Origin: Chitinophagaceae bacterium
GTDB taxonomy: Bacteria > Bacteroidota > Bacteroidia > Chitinophagales > Chitinophagaceae
NCBI GenBank assembly: GCA_016787065.1
Contig: JAEUVD010000005.1
Location: forward strand, 1-64,000
Reading direction: 5' to 3'
Length of the DNA stretch: 64,000 nucleotides
The notes under the pieces were generated by a model. The model had not been told where the DNA came from and made no database searches. It saw only the letters and a list, made by a program, of their open reading frames with translations. Shown in pieces: positions 39,559 to 48,236 of the stretch (its first letter is position 1; each line of letters starts with the position of its first letter). The translations under genes were made by a program, and so were the position numbers.

Positions 39559-42500
39559 TTATTTTGTTTGTTTAGAAGGAAAGCTACTATGTGCTGCTTT
39601 CAGTTTTTCAATATCTTTTTTCAGATCAATAATATACAAAGTGAGTTCTTCAATCTTTTCCATCAATTTAGCATCTACGGTAGCTACATCAATTCCAGAC
39701 TCCACCATTTGTTCTGCGCTCGGTACGTTTGGAAGATGTTTATGTTCTTGTATATAGCGTTCAACATGTTCTAAAGGCATTAATTCATAGTTTTCTGCAA
39801 ACACATAATCGGCCCAATTTCCTGAACCATGAACGGCCACTTTAACACGCTCGGTGAGTATACCATCCTTTACATAAAGTTTATAACCTGCCGGCGTTGA
39901 CGTTACATTGCCAATAACTACTGCTCCGAGTGAACCATCATTGATAATAACTTTGGATCCATTTTTACCACCTCGTATATAAGTATCCTCTGCTGTTGAA
40001 TAATTAAAGTGAGACGCATGAGTTGTACCACCAAACATAGCAGTACCATCTAAGCCTGTACCTCTTGCTACAGTTAACGAAGCGGATGCTGCACTTACTC
40101 GAATACCTACATTACCGCCTAAAGGGTTAAGGTATAAATTCGTTGCGGTAGGAGCAGGAGTTGGAAATAAATTCACTTGATGACTCACACTTTGAATTCG
40201 CTGTCCATCAAATTTCATATACTGCACAAAGGGAGAAAAGATATTCGATGAGCTTCTGATATTTAACACGCCTGATTCAGGGGTTATATCTCCAAATGTA
40301 CTTCCGCTATAACCACCTGAACCATGTACAAATAATTTAGCGTTTAGCGACGGCATGCCACCGATACCTACACCTCCGGTATTCGTATTCGCAATATCAT
40401 TTCCGGCAGCGGTCCATGGCGAACTACCACCGCCTCCGGCATTGGTAATCCAACTCATGGTTCCATTTCCGTTCGACGACAAAACCTGACCAGTAAGTCC
40501 GGCAACACCACCTGCTAAAATTTCTCCTGCTATATCTACGTTACCATTTACGGTGAGTTTAGAGGTAGGAGTATTCGTACCGATTCCTACGTTACCCGTG
40601 TTACTATTATACACTTGATTATTATGCACCGTCCATGCGCCATCATTCACTAAATTGTTATTGGTATTAATACTGGAAGCGGTATAAGCATTTCCGCTTA
40701 TATTATCATCCATGTACTCCCATAGTTCGGCGTTAGGCGTGAAGCTACTAATACCGGTTGCGATATAACCTTTTTTTCCGTAAGAAAAACCAACAGCACT
40801 TCTACGTGCAGTTCCGGCAAAGGAAGCTTTTGGTGTCCAAGTATCGGTAAGCGAATTATACTCCCAAAAATCCACCATATCTGAAGCACCATTATAACCT
40901 GTACCGATAAAACTTTTATCATTTATTGTAAACGACGTCATACCATAAAATCCACTGGCAGGGAAATTTTGCTTAGCTGTCCATGCATTTGAAACCGGAT
41001 CATATTCCCAAACATCGTTGTAGTAATTTGTATTTACATCGGTACCCAACCCAACATAACCAAAACCATTTGACGGGAAGCCCATAGTATAGCTTCTCCC
41101 TGAACCAGGATAATTTGTTTTTTGCGTCCAGGTATCTGTGGAAGGATCATATTCCCACCAGTCATTTAAATCGTTAACGCCATCATTACCTAAACCTATA
41201 TAGGCCTTGCCGTTTAAAGCGAAACCTTGTGCTCCGGCTCGCGCACTACCCGGACAATTTGTTTTTTGTGTCCAGGTATCCGTTTGTGGATCATACTCCC
41301 ACATGTCGTAGTTAACAAAAACGCCATTACCTCCTGTGGTAACGTAGCCTTTACCATTTAGGCTAAAGGCTACAGCGTTGGCGCGACCACCAATCGGGAA
41401 ATTTGCTTTTTGTGTCCAAGAATCGGTAGCATGATCATACTCAAATAAATCATCGTAGTAAGTCATACCCATGAAAGAACCTAAACCAACATACGACTTG
41501 CTTCCAATAGTAAATGCAATGGCGTTATTTCGAGCAGAGAGCAACGACGTTTTTTGTGCCCAGCTATCGGGTGTGGCATGGTTAGGATCGGTAACAGTAC
41601 CGGTAACCTTCATGCCACATGTTTTCATCCAGTTCGTTCCATCAAACATATCGATGCACTGATCATCCGTATTAAAAATTTGTAATCCTAGAGCTGGCGA
41701 CGAAATTGCATTCCGTTCTACTGTAGACATCCGAGGAATAAGAAAACCTTTAGTTGTACTGGTTAAATCAAGCAAGGAAGAAGGGTCAGGTGTAGCGATA
41801 CCAACACCTAGTTGTGATCCGTTATTGTATAAAAAATTACTATTTACTTCCCACTCTATTCCATTCCAATAAACCGTATTTCCAAAGGCTGAACCAGAAG
41901 CTAAGCCTCCTGTACCGGCAGGGCCTTGAGGCCCAATGAGTGATGTACCCGAACCCCATCCGCCAGCGGTTTTCGGTCCGAATAATTCCATTGTGGTTGT
42001 ATTCAGAAAAAAATCATCGATAGTACCGTCACCACTTCCCGGGTTGGACGAACCATTCAGAATAGAATGCCCATTCAAACCATTACTCCCATTCGTACCG
42101 GGTATACCTTGGGAACCAGTTGCCCCTTGTGGGCCTTGAGAACCAGTGTTACCTTGCGGGCCAATGAGTGAAGTACCACTACCCCATGCACCAGATGTTT
42201 TTGGTCCGAAGATTTGTTTGGTAGTGGTGTTCAAGTAAAAATCGCCATCTACACCATTACCAGCTGTAGGATTTACAGTACCATTTAAAATGGTTTTACC
42301 ATTCGTGCCGTTCGTGCCATTTGTTCCATTAATTCCCGGTACACCTTGTGGACCTTGTGGGCCTGCAACACCCGGCACGTTAGCATATAAAGCATAGGGC
42401 ACACTTAACAATTGCGAAGCACCCATGGTTACAAAATTGTTTCCGCCGAGGGCATCTAAATCAACTTTAATATACTTCGCTCCGTTAGCCCAATTTATAC

Positions 42501-42786
42501 TTGAAAAAACACCGGATAGAACGGTCCCCTCACCAATATTTACATTGCATAATCCAAGTGATGTTGACGTAACGGTATGTTTTTCTTGGTATAACACGAT
42601 ACCTGAACTACTTCCTTGAAGGATGCTAAAACGGAGAGAAACGAGTTGATTCGAAATAATATCACCACTTGCGTTTCGTACCACTGCTTGATACGGAAAC
42701 GCCTGTGGTGCTTGCGCATAGGCGCTTAAATAAACGAAAAGACATAGCATCAGTGTCCATATTCTACGGATTGATTTGGATTTCAT
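39559..42786 (-). CDS. Secreted collagen-like / kelch / tail-fibre-like protein
   Basis: This is a 1075-residue modular surface protein. The order is: signal peptide (to about 26, AYAQ); a conserved Bacteroidota N-domain (QAFPYQAVVRNASGD, VPYALYA); a collagen-like Gly-X-Y stretch from about 140 to 295 (GPQGPQGVPGINGTNG), interrupted twice by ILNG...GDFYLNTTT units; and six kelch repeats between about 400 and 700 (WEYDPQTDTWTQK), enough for one complete propeller. A phage-fibre-like beta region with TSKLTVNGNVDIAG follows. The C-terminal trimerisation or chaperone-like coiled coil has the pattern DYVFAENYELMPLEHVERYI ... HLPNVPSAEQM and KIEELTLYIIDLKKDIEKL. A trimeric fibre presenting propellers is inferred. 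An operator-like palindrome lies 50 bp upstream. Confidence 0.82.
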   Translation of the reverse strand: MKSKSIRRIWTLMLCLFVYLSAYAQAPQAFPYQAVVRNASGDIISNQLVSLRFSILQGSSSGIVLYQEKHTVTSTSLGLCNVNIGEGTVLSGVFSSINWANGAKYIKVDLDALGGNNFVTMGASQLLSVPYALYANVPGVAGPQGPQGVPGINGTNGTNGTNGKTILNGTVNPTAGNGVDGDFYLNTTTKQIFGPKTSGAWGSGTSLIGPQGNTGSQGPQGATGSQGIPGTNGSNGLNGHSILNGSSNPGSGDGTIDDFFLNTTTMELFGPKTAGGWGSGTSLIGPQGPAGTGGLASGSAFGNTVYWNGIEWEVNSNFLYNNGSQLGVGIATPDPSSLLDLTSTTKGFLIPRMSTVERNAISSPALGLQIFNTDDQCIDMFDGTNWMKTCGMKVTGTVTDPNHATPDSWAQKTSLLSARNNAIAFTIGSKSYVGLGSFMGMTYYDDLFEYDHATDSWTQKANFPIGGRANAVAFSLNGKGYVTTGGNGVFVNYDMWEYDPQTDTWTQKTNCPGSARAGAQGFALNGKAYIGLGNDGVNDLNDWWEYDPSTDTWTQKTNYPGSGRSYTMGFPSNGFGYVGLGTDVNTNYYNDVWEYDPVSNAWTAKQNFPASGFYGMTSFTINDKSFIGTGYNGASDMVDFWEYNSLTDTWTPKASFAGTARRSAVGFSYGKKGYIATGISSFTPNAELWEYMDDNISGNAYTASSINTNNNLVNDGAWTVHNNQVYNSNTGNVGIGTNTPTSKLTVNGNVDIAGEILAGGVAGLTGQVLSSNGNGTMSWITNAGGGGSSPWTAAGNDIANTNTGGVGIGGMPSLNAKLFVHGSGGYSGSTFGDITPESGVLNIRSSSNIFSPFVQYMKFDGQRIQSVSHQVNLFPTPAPTATNLYLNPLGGNVGIRVSAASASLTVARGTGLDGTAMFGGTTHASHFNYSTAEDTYIRGGKNGSKVIINDGSLGAVVIGNVTSTPAGYKLYVKDGILTERVKVAVHGSGNWADYVFAENYELMPLEHVERYIQEHKHLPNVPSAEQMVESGIDVATVDAKLMEKIEELTLYIIDLKKDIEKLKAAHSSFPSKQTK

Positions 42787-42805
42787 GGTTACAATTTTTA
42801 TGGTG

Positions 42806-42853
42806 TAAAACTAAAGTTTGGTTGAGGTTTCAAAACCTACATCTTTGTGTAGG
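42806..42853 (-). promoter_or_regulatory. Promoter of the fibre/subtilase operon with palindromic operator
   Basis: On the minus strand, CCTACACAAAGATGTAGG (42853-42836) is followed after 22 nt by TAGTTTTA (42813-42806), a TAnnTTTG-like -7 box. The 18-bp palindrome matches 16 of 18 positions of the one before the nearby response-regulator gene, with almost the same spacing. I infer binding by that regulator. Confidence 0.65.
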
Positions 42854-42913
42854 TAGAACATATCTTCAGCTTGCGTTAGGCACTCTGATTCCTTGAAAAG
42901 GCAAACCGAACTG

Positions 42914-42935
42914 CCTAGCTAAGTAAATCGCTAGG
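42914..42935 (-). terminator. Possible hairpin terminator after the sensor kinase
   Basis: CCTAGC / GCTAGG form a 6-bp stem with a 10-nt loop, just past the kinase stop codon. No T-run follows, so termination would be weak. Confidence 0.35.
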
Positions 42936-42940
42936 ATTGC

Positions 42941-45900
42941 CTAAATCCGAACGGATAACATAATTTTGGTTCCCTGTTCGGGGTAGGATTGAATGGTAAG
43001 CGTAGCCTTCATTTCATGTGCTCTTACTAACATGTTATCTAGTCCGTTTTTACGATTCAAATCATGTATGTTAAATCCAATACCAAAATCTTGCACAACC
43101 ACTTGGAGAACATTTTTTTCGATACTTACATAAATATCAACATGTTTGGTTTCAGAATATTTAACCAGATTATTCACCGCTTCTTTAAAAATAAGATAGA
43201 TATTACTCTTCACTTGTAAGTCAAGATGAATACTCTTTTTATCTAAAGTAGAAGTCATGTTGTATGTTATATTCCGTGCTTCGAACATGGTGGATGCATA
43301 GCTGCGCATTCTACTTAACATTTCATCTAAAGAATCATTTTCCGGTTTAATATTCCAGATGATGTCGTTCATGTTGAGTAATAAACGCTGACTTCGCTCA
43401 CTAATTTTCTGTAGTGTTGTACTCACCTTCTCCTGTTGATTTGATGCAACATACCGATAAGCCGTGTTACTTAAAATATTAATGCTACTTAAGGTACTAC
43501 CAATATCATCATGAAGATCGCGACTTAATTTGCTTCGGATACCCTCTATTCGCTTTATTTGCTTAAGTTTATACAAGTAGATGAGATAAATAATCCCCGC
43601 TGTTACAAGAAGGAATACTAAATAAACCCAAGTTCGTTGATACCATGGTGCCAAAATTGTGAATTTAAACGACACGGTATTAGCACTCCATTGCTGATTC
43701 GCGTTGGTTGAACGAAAGAGTAAATGGTAGTTACCAGGGCCTAAATTCATCAAGTTAATTTGATTGGATGTACTCACCATCCAATCCGTATGATTACCCC
43801 CTTCCTCGAAACGATAAACGTACTTCCTGCTTTTTCCGCTGTAAAAATCAACACTACTTAAATCGATGGTAACATTATTGTTCTTAAAGGAAAATTGCAG
43901 TTCTTTGTTATGCCAATCAACTTCCTTACTGTTTACCATTACTCTATCAATATGTATCGTAGGTCTATTGGGGATAACAAATACATAATTTGGCTTTAAT
44001 CGGTACACGCATCCTTTACCTCCGATGAGAATATTATTATTCAAACTATCATGTGTGATATAATACCCTGTTATGTTATCAATTATACCATCATGTTCAT
44101 CAAACAAGCGTACAGATTGATTTTTGGTTCGAAGAATACCTAAGCCGGAATTGGATAACAGATAAAGAAACTCGTTATGGTAATATAATGTATTCAACAA
44201 ATAGGTTGGAAGTCCATCCTCCAATCGAATCACGCGTTTGGTTTTATTCTTTATCGAATAAACTATTAGCTGTTGATACGTGTTGATATAAATGTTACTC
44301 GAATCATCTACTGCAATATCGCGTATCCAGTTAATAGCGTGATCTTCGTTCGGTAAGGTTATTTTTTCAAATTGCTGTTTTAACTTATGATACTTCCATA
44401 CAATAGGAAGCGCATTATGAACAAAATAAAGATTCCCTTGTTTATCAAAACTGGAAATTTGAAATTGATTTGAAAGAAAATCTTCGTTGGGTGGATAAAT
44501 TTTATAGCATCCATCGGCATAGTTATAATCAACCAATCCACTATCTTTTAAACTAATCCAAATATGTGATGAGTCGGCCCGTATAAACGTGTAATTTCCT
44601 TGTTCGCGAAGCATCTGTTCAAACCTATTCATTGGCTTAAATGGATAGATTAATTTTCCCTGAGAGAATAAATAATCGCTGCAACCTGCTATTAAACGCC
44701 TATCTGTACCAAGCTGTATAATGCCATGCATGCAATGATTCCACGCGTTCGCAATCGGAACAGAGTCGAGATATGACTTAATAGTATTGGTACGTTGATT
44801 ATAAAGGAAGCAATGTTCCGCATAAGTAGTAATAAACAACTCATCTTTATTAAGAACATGAATACTGGTTACATATTGCCAATCATATTTTCGGCGGTAA
44901 GGAACGGGCAAATCAATACGTTCAAAATTGTGAAAGTCGCGTTTCAGAAAATACAAACCATCTAAAGAACCGATCCACCAATTACTATCCTTATCAATAA
45001 ATAAAGTAGCTACAGATAAAGTAAACCCCGAGAAAGATTCCGGGTTCATTCGAAATTTCTTATTGAACTTAAAATCATGAATTGAAAATTCATACAATTC
45101 ATTGGCATCCCATTCGGAATAAGGCATTAGTACCGTACCGCGATTTGTAAAATTGATATTACTTGTCCAATTGATCTTTTTTAACTTCCCCCTCAATTCA
45201 TGTTGATACTGTTGCTGTGAATACCTGTCTAATACAAATAAACTATCTACATTATGTTTAACATACCATAGATTCTGATCCTGATCCCAATTAAATTTAT
45301 TGATATTCTGTATGTTTTGCAAGCAAGCATATGCTGCATTTTTCGACTCGCTGCAAGGCAAGAATTTTCCGGTTCGATAGTTCAGGTATTCAAACCTAAA
45401 CTTGTAATTTGAATAATAAATAACATCGCCATTAGGTAAAAAGCAAACAGGTCCATTAATAAAAAACTTTCCTCTGTGTGCTTCTATTTCAGGATGCTCA
45501 CAGCTTTTTACTATGTTGAAGTGGTAGTCGAAATAGTGTATGGAGGTTACCGTTTGAACTTCAATTAATTTCAGCGATTTATTGATATGTATAACGCCAA
45601 AATAATTTTCATTATTCTCCCATCCCTTTCTATTTTTTATTCTGATAGTTCTACCCTTCATGGTTCGAGTATTCATCACAAATAAACCATTGAGTGTAGA
45701 TGCTATAAGCTGTCCGCTTTCAGTCAATTCGATGTAAATAATATTATCCGAAGGCAATGACGTTGAATCGCGATCGTTGTGATAGAGTGTTTTAAAATGA
45801 TAACCATCAAATCGACTTAATCCGGATTCCGTAGCTACCCAAATAAAACCATCGCGATCTTGAATACAATTTCGAACATTATTACTCGGTAACCCATTAC

Positions 45901-46054
45901 GAATGGTATATAAAGAATGATTCCAAGAATTTATTTGAGCCGATAATGAAACTGTTGTTATCAATAAACATAAAAACATGAAGCATTTACCATAGCTGCC
46001 AATAGTGCGTATAACAGAAACGCTTCTGTTTTGTATGGTTACTAAAACATGCAC
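42941..46054 (-). CDS. Sensor histidine kinase with propeller, Y_Y_Y and HisKA_3 domains
   Basis: This is a 1037-residue membrane sensor. A periplasmic two-component-regulator propeller (YTIRNGLPSNNVRNC, FIWVATESGLSRFDG and later repeats) is followed by a Y_Y_Y beta domain (about residues 640-720) and one membrane helix (WVYLVFLLVTAGIIYLIYLY). A HisKA_3 dimerisation helix follows, with phospho-acceptor His848 (SRDLHDDIGSTLSSI). The HATPase domain has FKEAVNNLVKYS and DFGIGFN. HisKA_3 kinases pair with LuxR-type regulators, and one lies directly upstream. I start at GTG 46054, 1 nt after the regulator stop (TAAGGTG); the ATG at 46099 would overlap the regulator by 44 bp, and the ATG at 45979 leaves too short a signal peptide. 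The whole unit is followed by its likely target operon. Confidence 0.85.
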   Translation of the reverse strand: MHVLVTIQNRSVSVIRTIGSYGKCFMFLCLLITTVSLSAQINSWNHSLYTIRNGLPSNNVRNCIQDRDGFIWVATESGLSRFDGYHFKTLYHNDRDSTSLPSDNIIYIELTESGQLIASTLNGLFVMNTRTMKGRTIRIKNRKGWENNENYFGVIHINKSLKLIEVQTVTSIHYFDYHFNIVKSCEHPEIEAHRGKFFINGPVCFLPNGDVIYYSNYKFRFEYLNYRTGKFLPCSESKNAAYACLQNIQNINKFNWDQDQNLWYVKHNVDSLFVLDRYSQQQYQHELRGKLKKINWTSNINFTNRGTVLMPYSEWDANELYEFSIHDFKFNKKFRMNPESFSGFTLSVATLFIDKDSNWWIGSLDGLYFLKRDFHNFERIDLPVPYRRKYDWQYVTSIHVLNKDELFITTYAEHCFLYNQRTNTIKSYLDSVPIANAWNHCMHGIIQLGTDRRLIAGCSDYLFSQGKLIYPFKPMNRFEQMLREQGNYTFIRADSSHIWISLKDSGLVDYNYADGCYKIYPPNEDFLSNQFQISSFDKQGNLYFVHNALPIVWKYHKLKQQFEKITLPNEDHAINWIRDIAVDDSSNIYINTYQQLIVYSIKNKTKRVIRLEDGLPTYLLNTLYYHNEFLYLLSNSGLGILRTKNQSVRLFDEHDGIIDNITGYYITHDSLNNNILIGGKGCVYRLKPNYVFVIPNRPTIHIDRVMVNSKEVDWHNKELQFSFKNNNVTIDLSSVDFYSGKSRKYVYRFEEGGNHTDWMVSTSNQINLMNLGPGNYHLLFRSTNANQQWSANTVSFKFTILAPWYQRTWVYLVFLLVTAGIIYLIYLYKLKQIKRIEGIRSKLSRDLHDDIGSTLSSINILSNTAYRYVASNQQEKVSTTLQKISERSQRLLLNMNDIIWNIKPENDSLDEMLSRMRSYASTMFEARNITYNMTSTLDKKSIHLDLQVKSNIYLIFKEAVNNLVKYSETKHVDIYVSIEKNVLQVVVQDFGIGFNIHDLNRKNGLDNMLVRAHEMKATLTIQSYPEQGTKIMLSVRI

Positions 46055-46055
46055 C

Positions 46056-46691
46056 TTACTCCAATAGTTTATTATGTATTGCCTTGGCAACCGCCTCACT
46101 TTTTGAATTCACATGTAATTTAGCGTACATGTTTTTAATATGAAAACGCAAGGTTTCAATACTAATCTCAAGTTCAACGGCGGCCATTTTATAACTAAAC
46201 CCACGCACTAAAAGGGATAGCACATCATGTTCTCTGGAAGTTAGTGTTTGAAAATCGTTTGCTTTTTGAAACGGTGCAGAAAATAATTTCAATACTTGTT
46301 TGGCTACCGATGGGGTCATAGGAGCACCACCATTAATCGCATCCCAAATTCCTTCCACTATTTTATCAGGAGAAGACAATTTCAACAAATATCCTGAAGC
46401 GCCATTGCATACCGCTTGAAACACACGATCATTATCATCAAAAACGGTTAGCATAATTACCAAATTAGTAAAACCGGCAGCTCTTAACATGCGTAACCCT
46501 TCCAAACCATTTTTACCGGGCATATCAATATCCATAATAATGATGTCGGGTTGATGATGCCGTACCACATGAACAATATCCTTACAATTAGAATATACAG
46601 CAACCAGTTCCATGCCTTTTGTTTCATGCATCAATTCTTGAAAACTATCAATAAAGTCTGGGTTATCTTCAAACAGAATTATGCGAATCAT
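46056..46691 (-). CDS. LuxR/NarL-family response regulator
   Basis: This 211-residue regulator is the partner of the HisKA_3 kinase that follows it. The receiver domain has Glu8/Asp9, phospho-acceptor Asp54 (IIIMDIDMPGKNG) and a Lys in YLLKLSSP. The LuxR helix-turn-helix lies at about 147-205 (LTSREHDVLSLLVRGFSYKMAA, IETLRFHIKNMYAKL). A palindrome 37 bp upstream of its start recurs before the fibre operon, suggesting that the regulator controls itself and that operon. Confidence 0.92.
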   Translation of the reverse strand: MIRIILFEDNPDFIDSFQELMHETKGMELVAVYSNCKDIVHVVRHHQPDIIIMDIDMPGKNGLEGLRMLRAAGFTNLVIMLTVFDDNDRVFQAVCNGASGYLLKLSSPDKIVEGIWDAINGGAPMTPSVAKQVLKLFSAPFQKANDFQTLTSREHDVLSLLVRGFSYKMAAVELEISIETLRFHIKNMYAKLHVNSKSEAVAKAIHNKLLE

Positions 46692-46698
46692 GGTTTAT

Positions 46699-46745
46699 CA
46701 AAACTACAACGAGTAAATCGTTTATAGCCTACATAATTGTGTAGG
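46699..46745 (-). promoter_or_regulatory. Promoter of the regulator-kinase operon with palindromic operator
   Basis: On the minus strand, CCTACACAATTATGTAGG (46745-46728) is followed after 21 nt by TAGTTTTG (46706-46699), a perfect TAnnTTTG box, 7 bp before the start codon. The palindrome centre falls near -41, typical for an activator that overlaps the -33 region. Confidence 0.68.
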
Positions 46746-46802
46746 TTTTTAATGGAGAGGCGAAGCTTTGAGTCTTTGCAACAAGAATTACTATCTTCAA
46801 TT

Positions 46803-48230
46803 TTAAATCGTTCCTAAATAATTTAATGCCGAAATAGAAGGCAAGAAGAAATATGCTCCGCCTTTCACCACTGTAAATTGCGGTATATTACAAACAGTTC
46901 GGTTAACCGGATAATCTTGAATTGTAAATTGTTGTTGCACTCGTCCATCCCGATTTTCAACTGTACCTGTTATTGGATCCGGATCGTTGTGAAGGTTTTG
47001 AAATTTAGGACTATTACTCCAGGTGTGCTGTATAAACTCAAATTGATTTTCGATATTAGCATTCAAACAAATAAAATGCAACCCAACCTCTCCATTAGGT
47101 GTATGACTTGTTGGCCCAGGCGTATCAATCATTTCACCATAAGAGCGACCACGACGTAATATGCGATGCTTATTGGTAAGTTTAGTGGATAGTTTAGCTT
47201 TATTATCTTCAAATGTATCTCTAGGATTGGTGCGACGAACATGAGAACCGAACGGACAACGCAACCCTTCTTTATCACTTGCTGCATAACCAAAATTATC
47301 CAGGTCAGATTGAGTTCCTGGGTCATGTTCCGGAAAATTAACTAAAGGGTTTCCACTTGGCCATCGGCCTACCATCAGTGAGGCAAGTTTAATACTTGCG
47401 GCCACATCGATATCGCCTTTTTCCGTTTTACTCTGCTCATTCATATAACTCCAAAACGTATCCACCTTTTGCTCCATTTGTCGGAAAACCAAATACGTTC
47501 CGTTTCTTCCAATATTCTTCTTTCCACTTCCTTGTTCATCATCCGAAAGCAAGTGCATATCCCCTTGCTCTTCTTCCAGTAAAGGTGTTTCCGGATACAC
47601 TCCATATTCATTTTTATATCCTAAAATAAACTCACCGGGTTCAACCATATTTTGCTCAGCTCCCGTTTGACCCGTACCCTTAATTACAGGTTGTGCAATG
47701 CCATCACGAAAACCAAATTGTTCTTTATTATCCTTATTAATTTGTCCGGATAAATTTTCAACAACACGAACACCTCCAGACGAAAATTTTTCTGCTAGTT
47801 CGTTATAGAATTGGTTTAAAACATCTTGATTCTTTCCGAATACCAATAATAAAATATGAATTTGGTACTCGGAAGATGGGCCTTCAGGACCTCCCCAACG
47901 CCAGTTTTCAGGGGCGCTCGCTTCCACATCGGCTAGAATACGTTGTCGATGTGGAGTTATCATACCTTCACGAAACTCACGAATAAAATTGCGAATGTTC
48001 TTTTCCTTCATTCCTAATGCACGCAAACCGTTGCAGGTAACCGCCACATTGATTGCTGCATTACTCGGACTTTCCTGACCATGACTTACCATCCTCGATA
48101 ATTCTTGAAGCCAAGCTTTCGCTTTTGTTGCATCCTCTATTTTTAACAAGGTGAAGTAATTTGCCCGTAAGCTGCCATAGCCTCTTAACAGCATGCCTTG
48201 TAAATCTTTGGTGTCTATTAAATTACTCAT
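46803..48230 (-). CDS. DyP-type heme peroxidase
   Basis: This is a 475-residue dye-decolorizing peroxidase. The catalytic GxxDG motif is GFRDG with Asp176 as acid-base residue. The proximal heme ligand is His330 in CPFGSHVRRTNPRD, with the following Arg for peroxide handling. The FGYAA and GLHFICLNANIENQFEFIQ segments fit the family. There is no signal peptide or twin-arginine motif, so it should be cytoplasmic. It is the second gene after the 406-residue membrane-associated protein (6-bp gap) and lies across a divergent promoter from a P450 fusion, so a joint oxidative pathway is likely. Its natural substrate cannot be told from sequence. Confidence 0.9.
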   Translation of the reverse strand: MSNLIDTKDLQGMLLRGYGSLRANYFTLLKIEDATKAKAWLQELSRMVSHGQESPSNAAINVAVTCNGLRALGMKEKNIRNFIREFREGMITPHRQRILADVEASAPENWRWGGPEGPSSEYQIHILLLVFGKNQDVLNQFYNELAEKFSSGGVRVVENLSGQINKDNKEQFGFRDGIAQPVIKGTGQTGAEQNMVEPGEFILGYKNEYGVYPETPLLEEEQGDMHLLSDDEQGSGKKNIGRNGTYLVFRQMEQKVDTFWSYMNEQSKTEKGDIDVAASIKLASLMVGRWPSGNPLVNFPEHDPGTQSDLDNFGYAASDKEGLRCPFGSHVRRTNPRDTFEDNKAKLSTKLTNKHRILRRGRSYGEMIDTPGPTSHTPNGEVGLHFICLNANIENQFEFIQHTWSNSPKFQNLHNDPDPITGTVENRDGRVQQQFTIQDYPVNRTVCNIPQFTVVKGGAYFFLPSISALNYLGTI

Positions 48231-48236
48231 AGTTGT

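Noticed and set aside
39559..42786. Fibre-like protein as a phage tail fibre
   Set aside because: It has a signal peptide, a Bacteroidota N-domain and kelch repeats, in an operon with an exported protease.
46054..46099. Upstream ATG at 46099 for the second kinase
   Set aside because: It would overlap the regulator gene by 44 bp and add an unlikely leader before the signal peptide; the GTG 1 nt after the regulator stop fits better.
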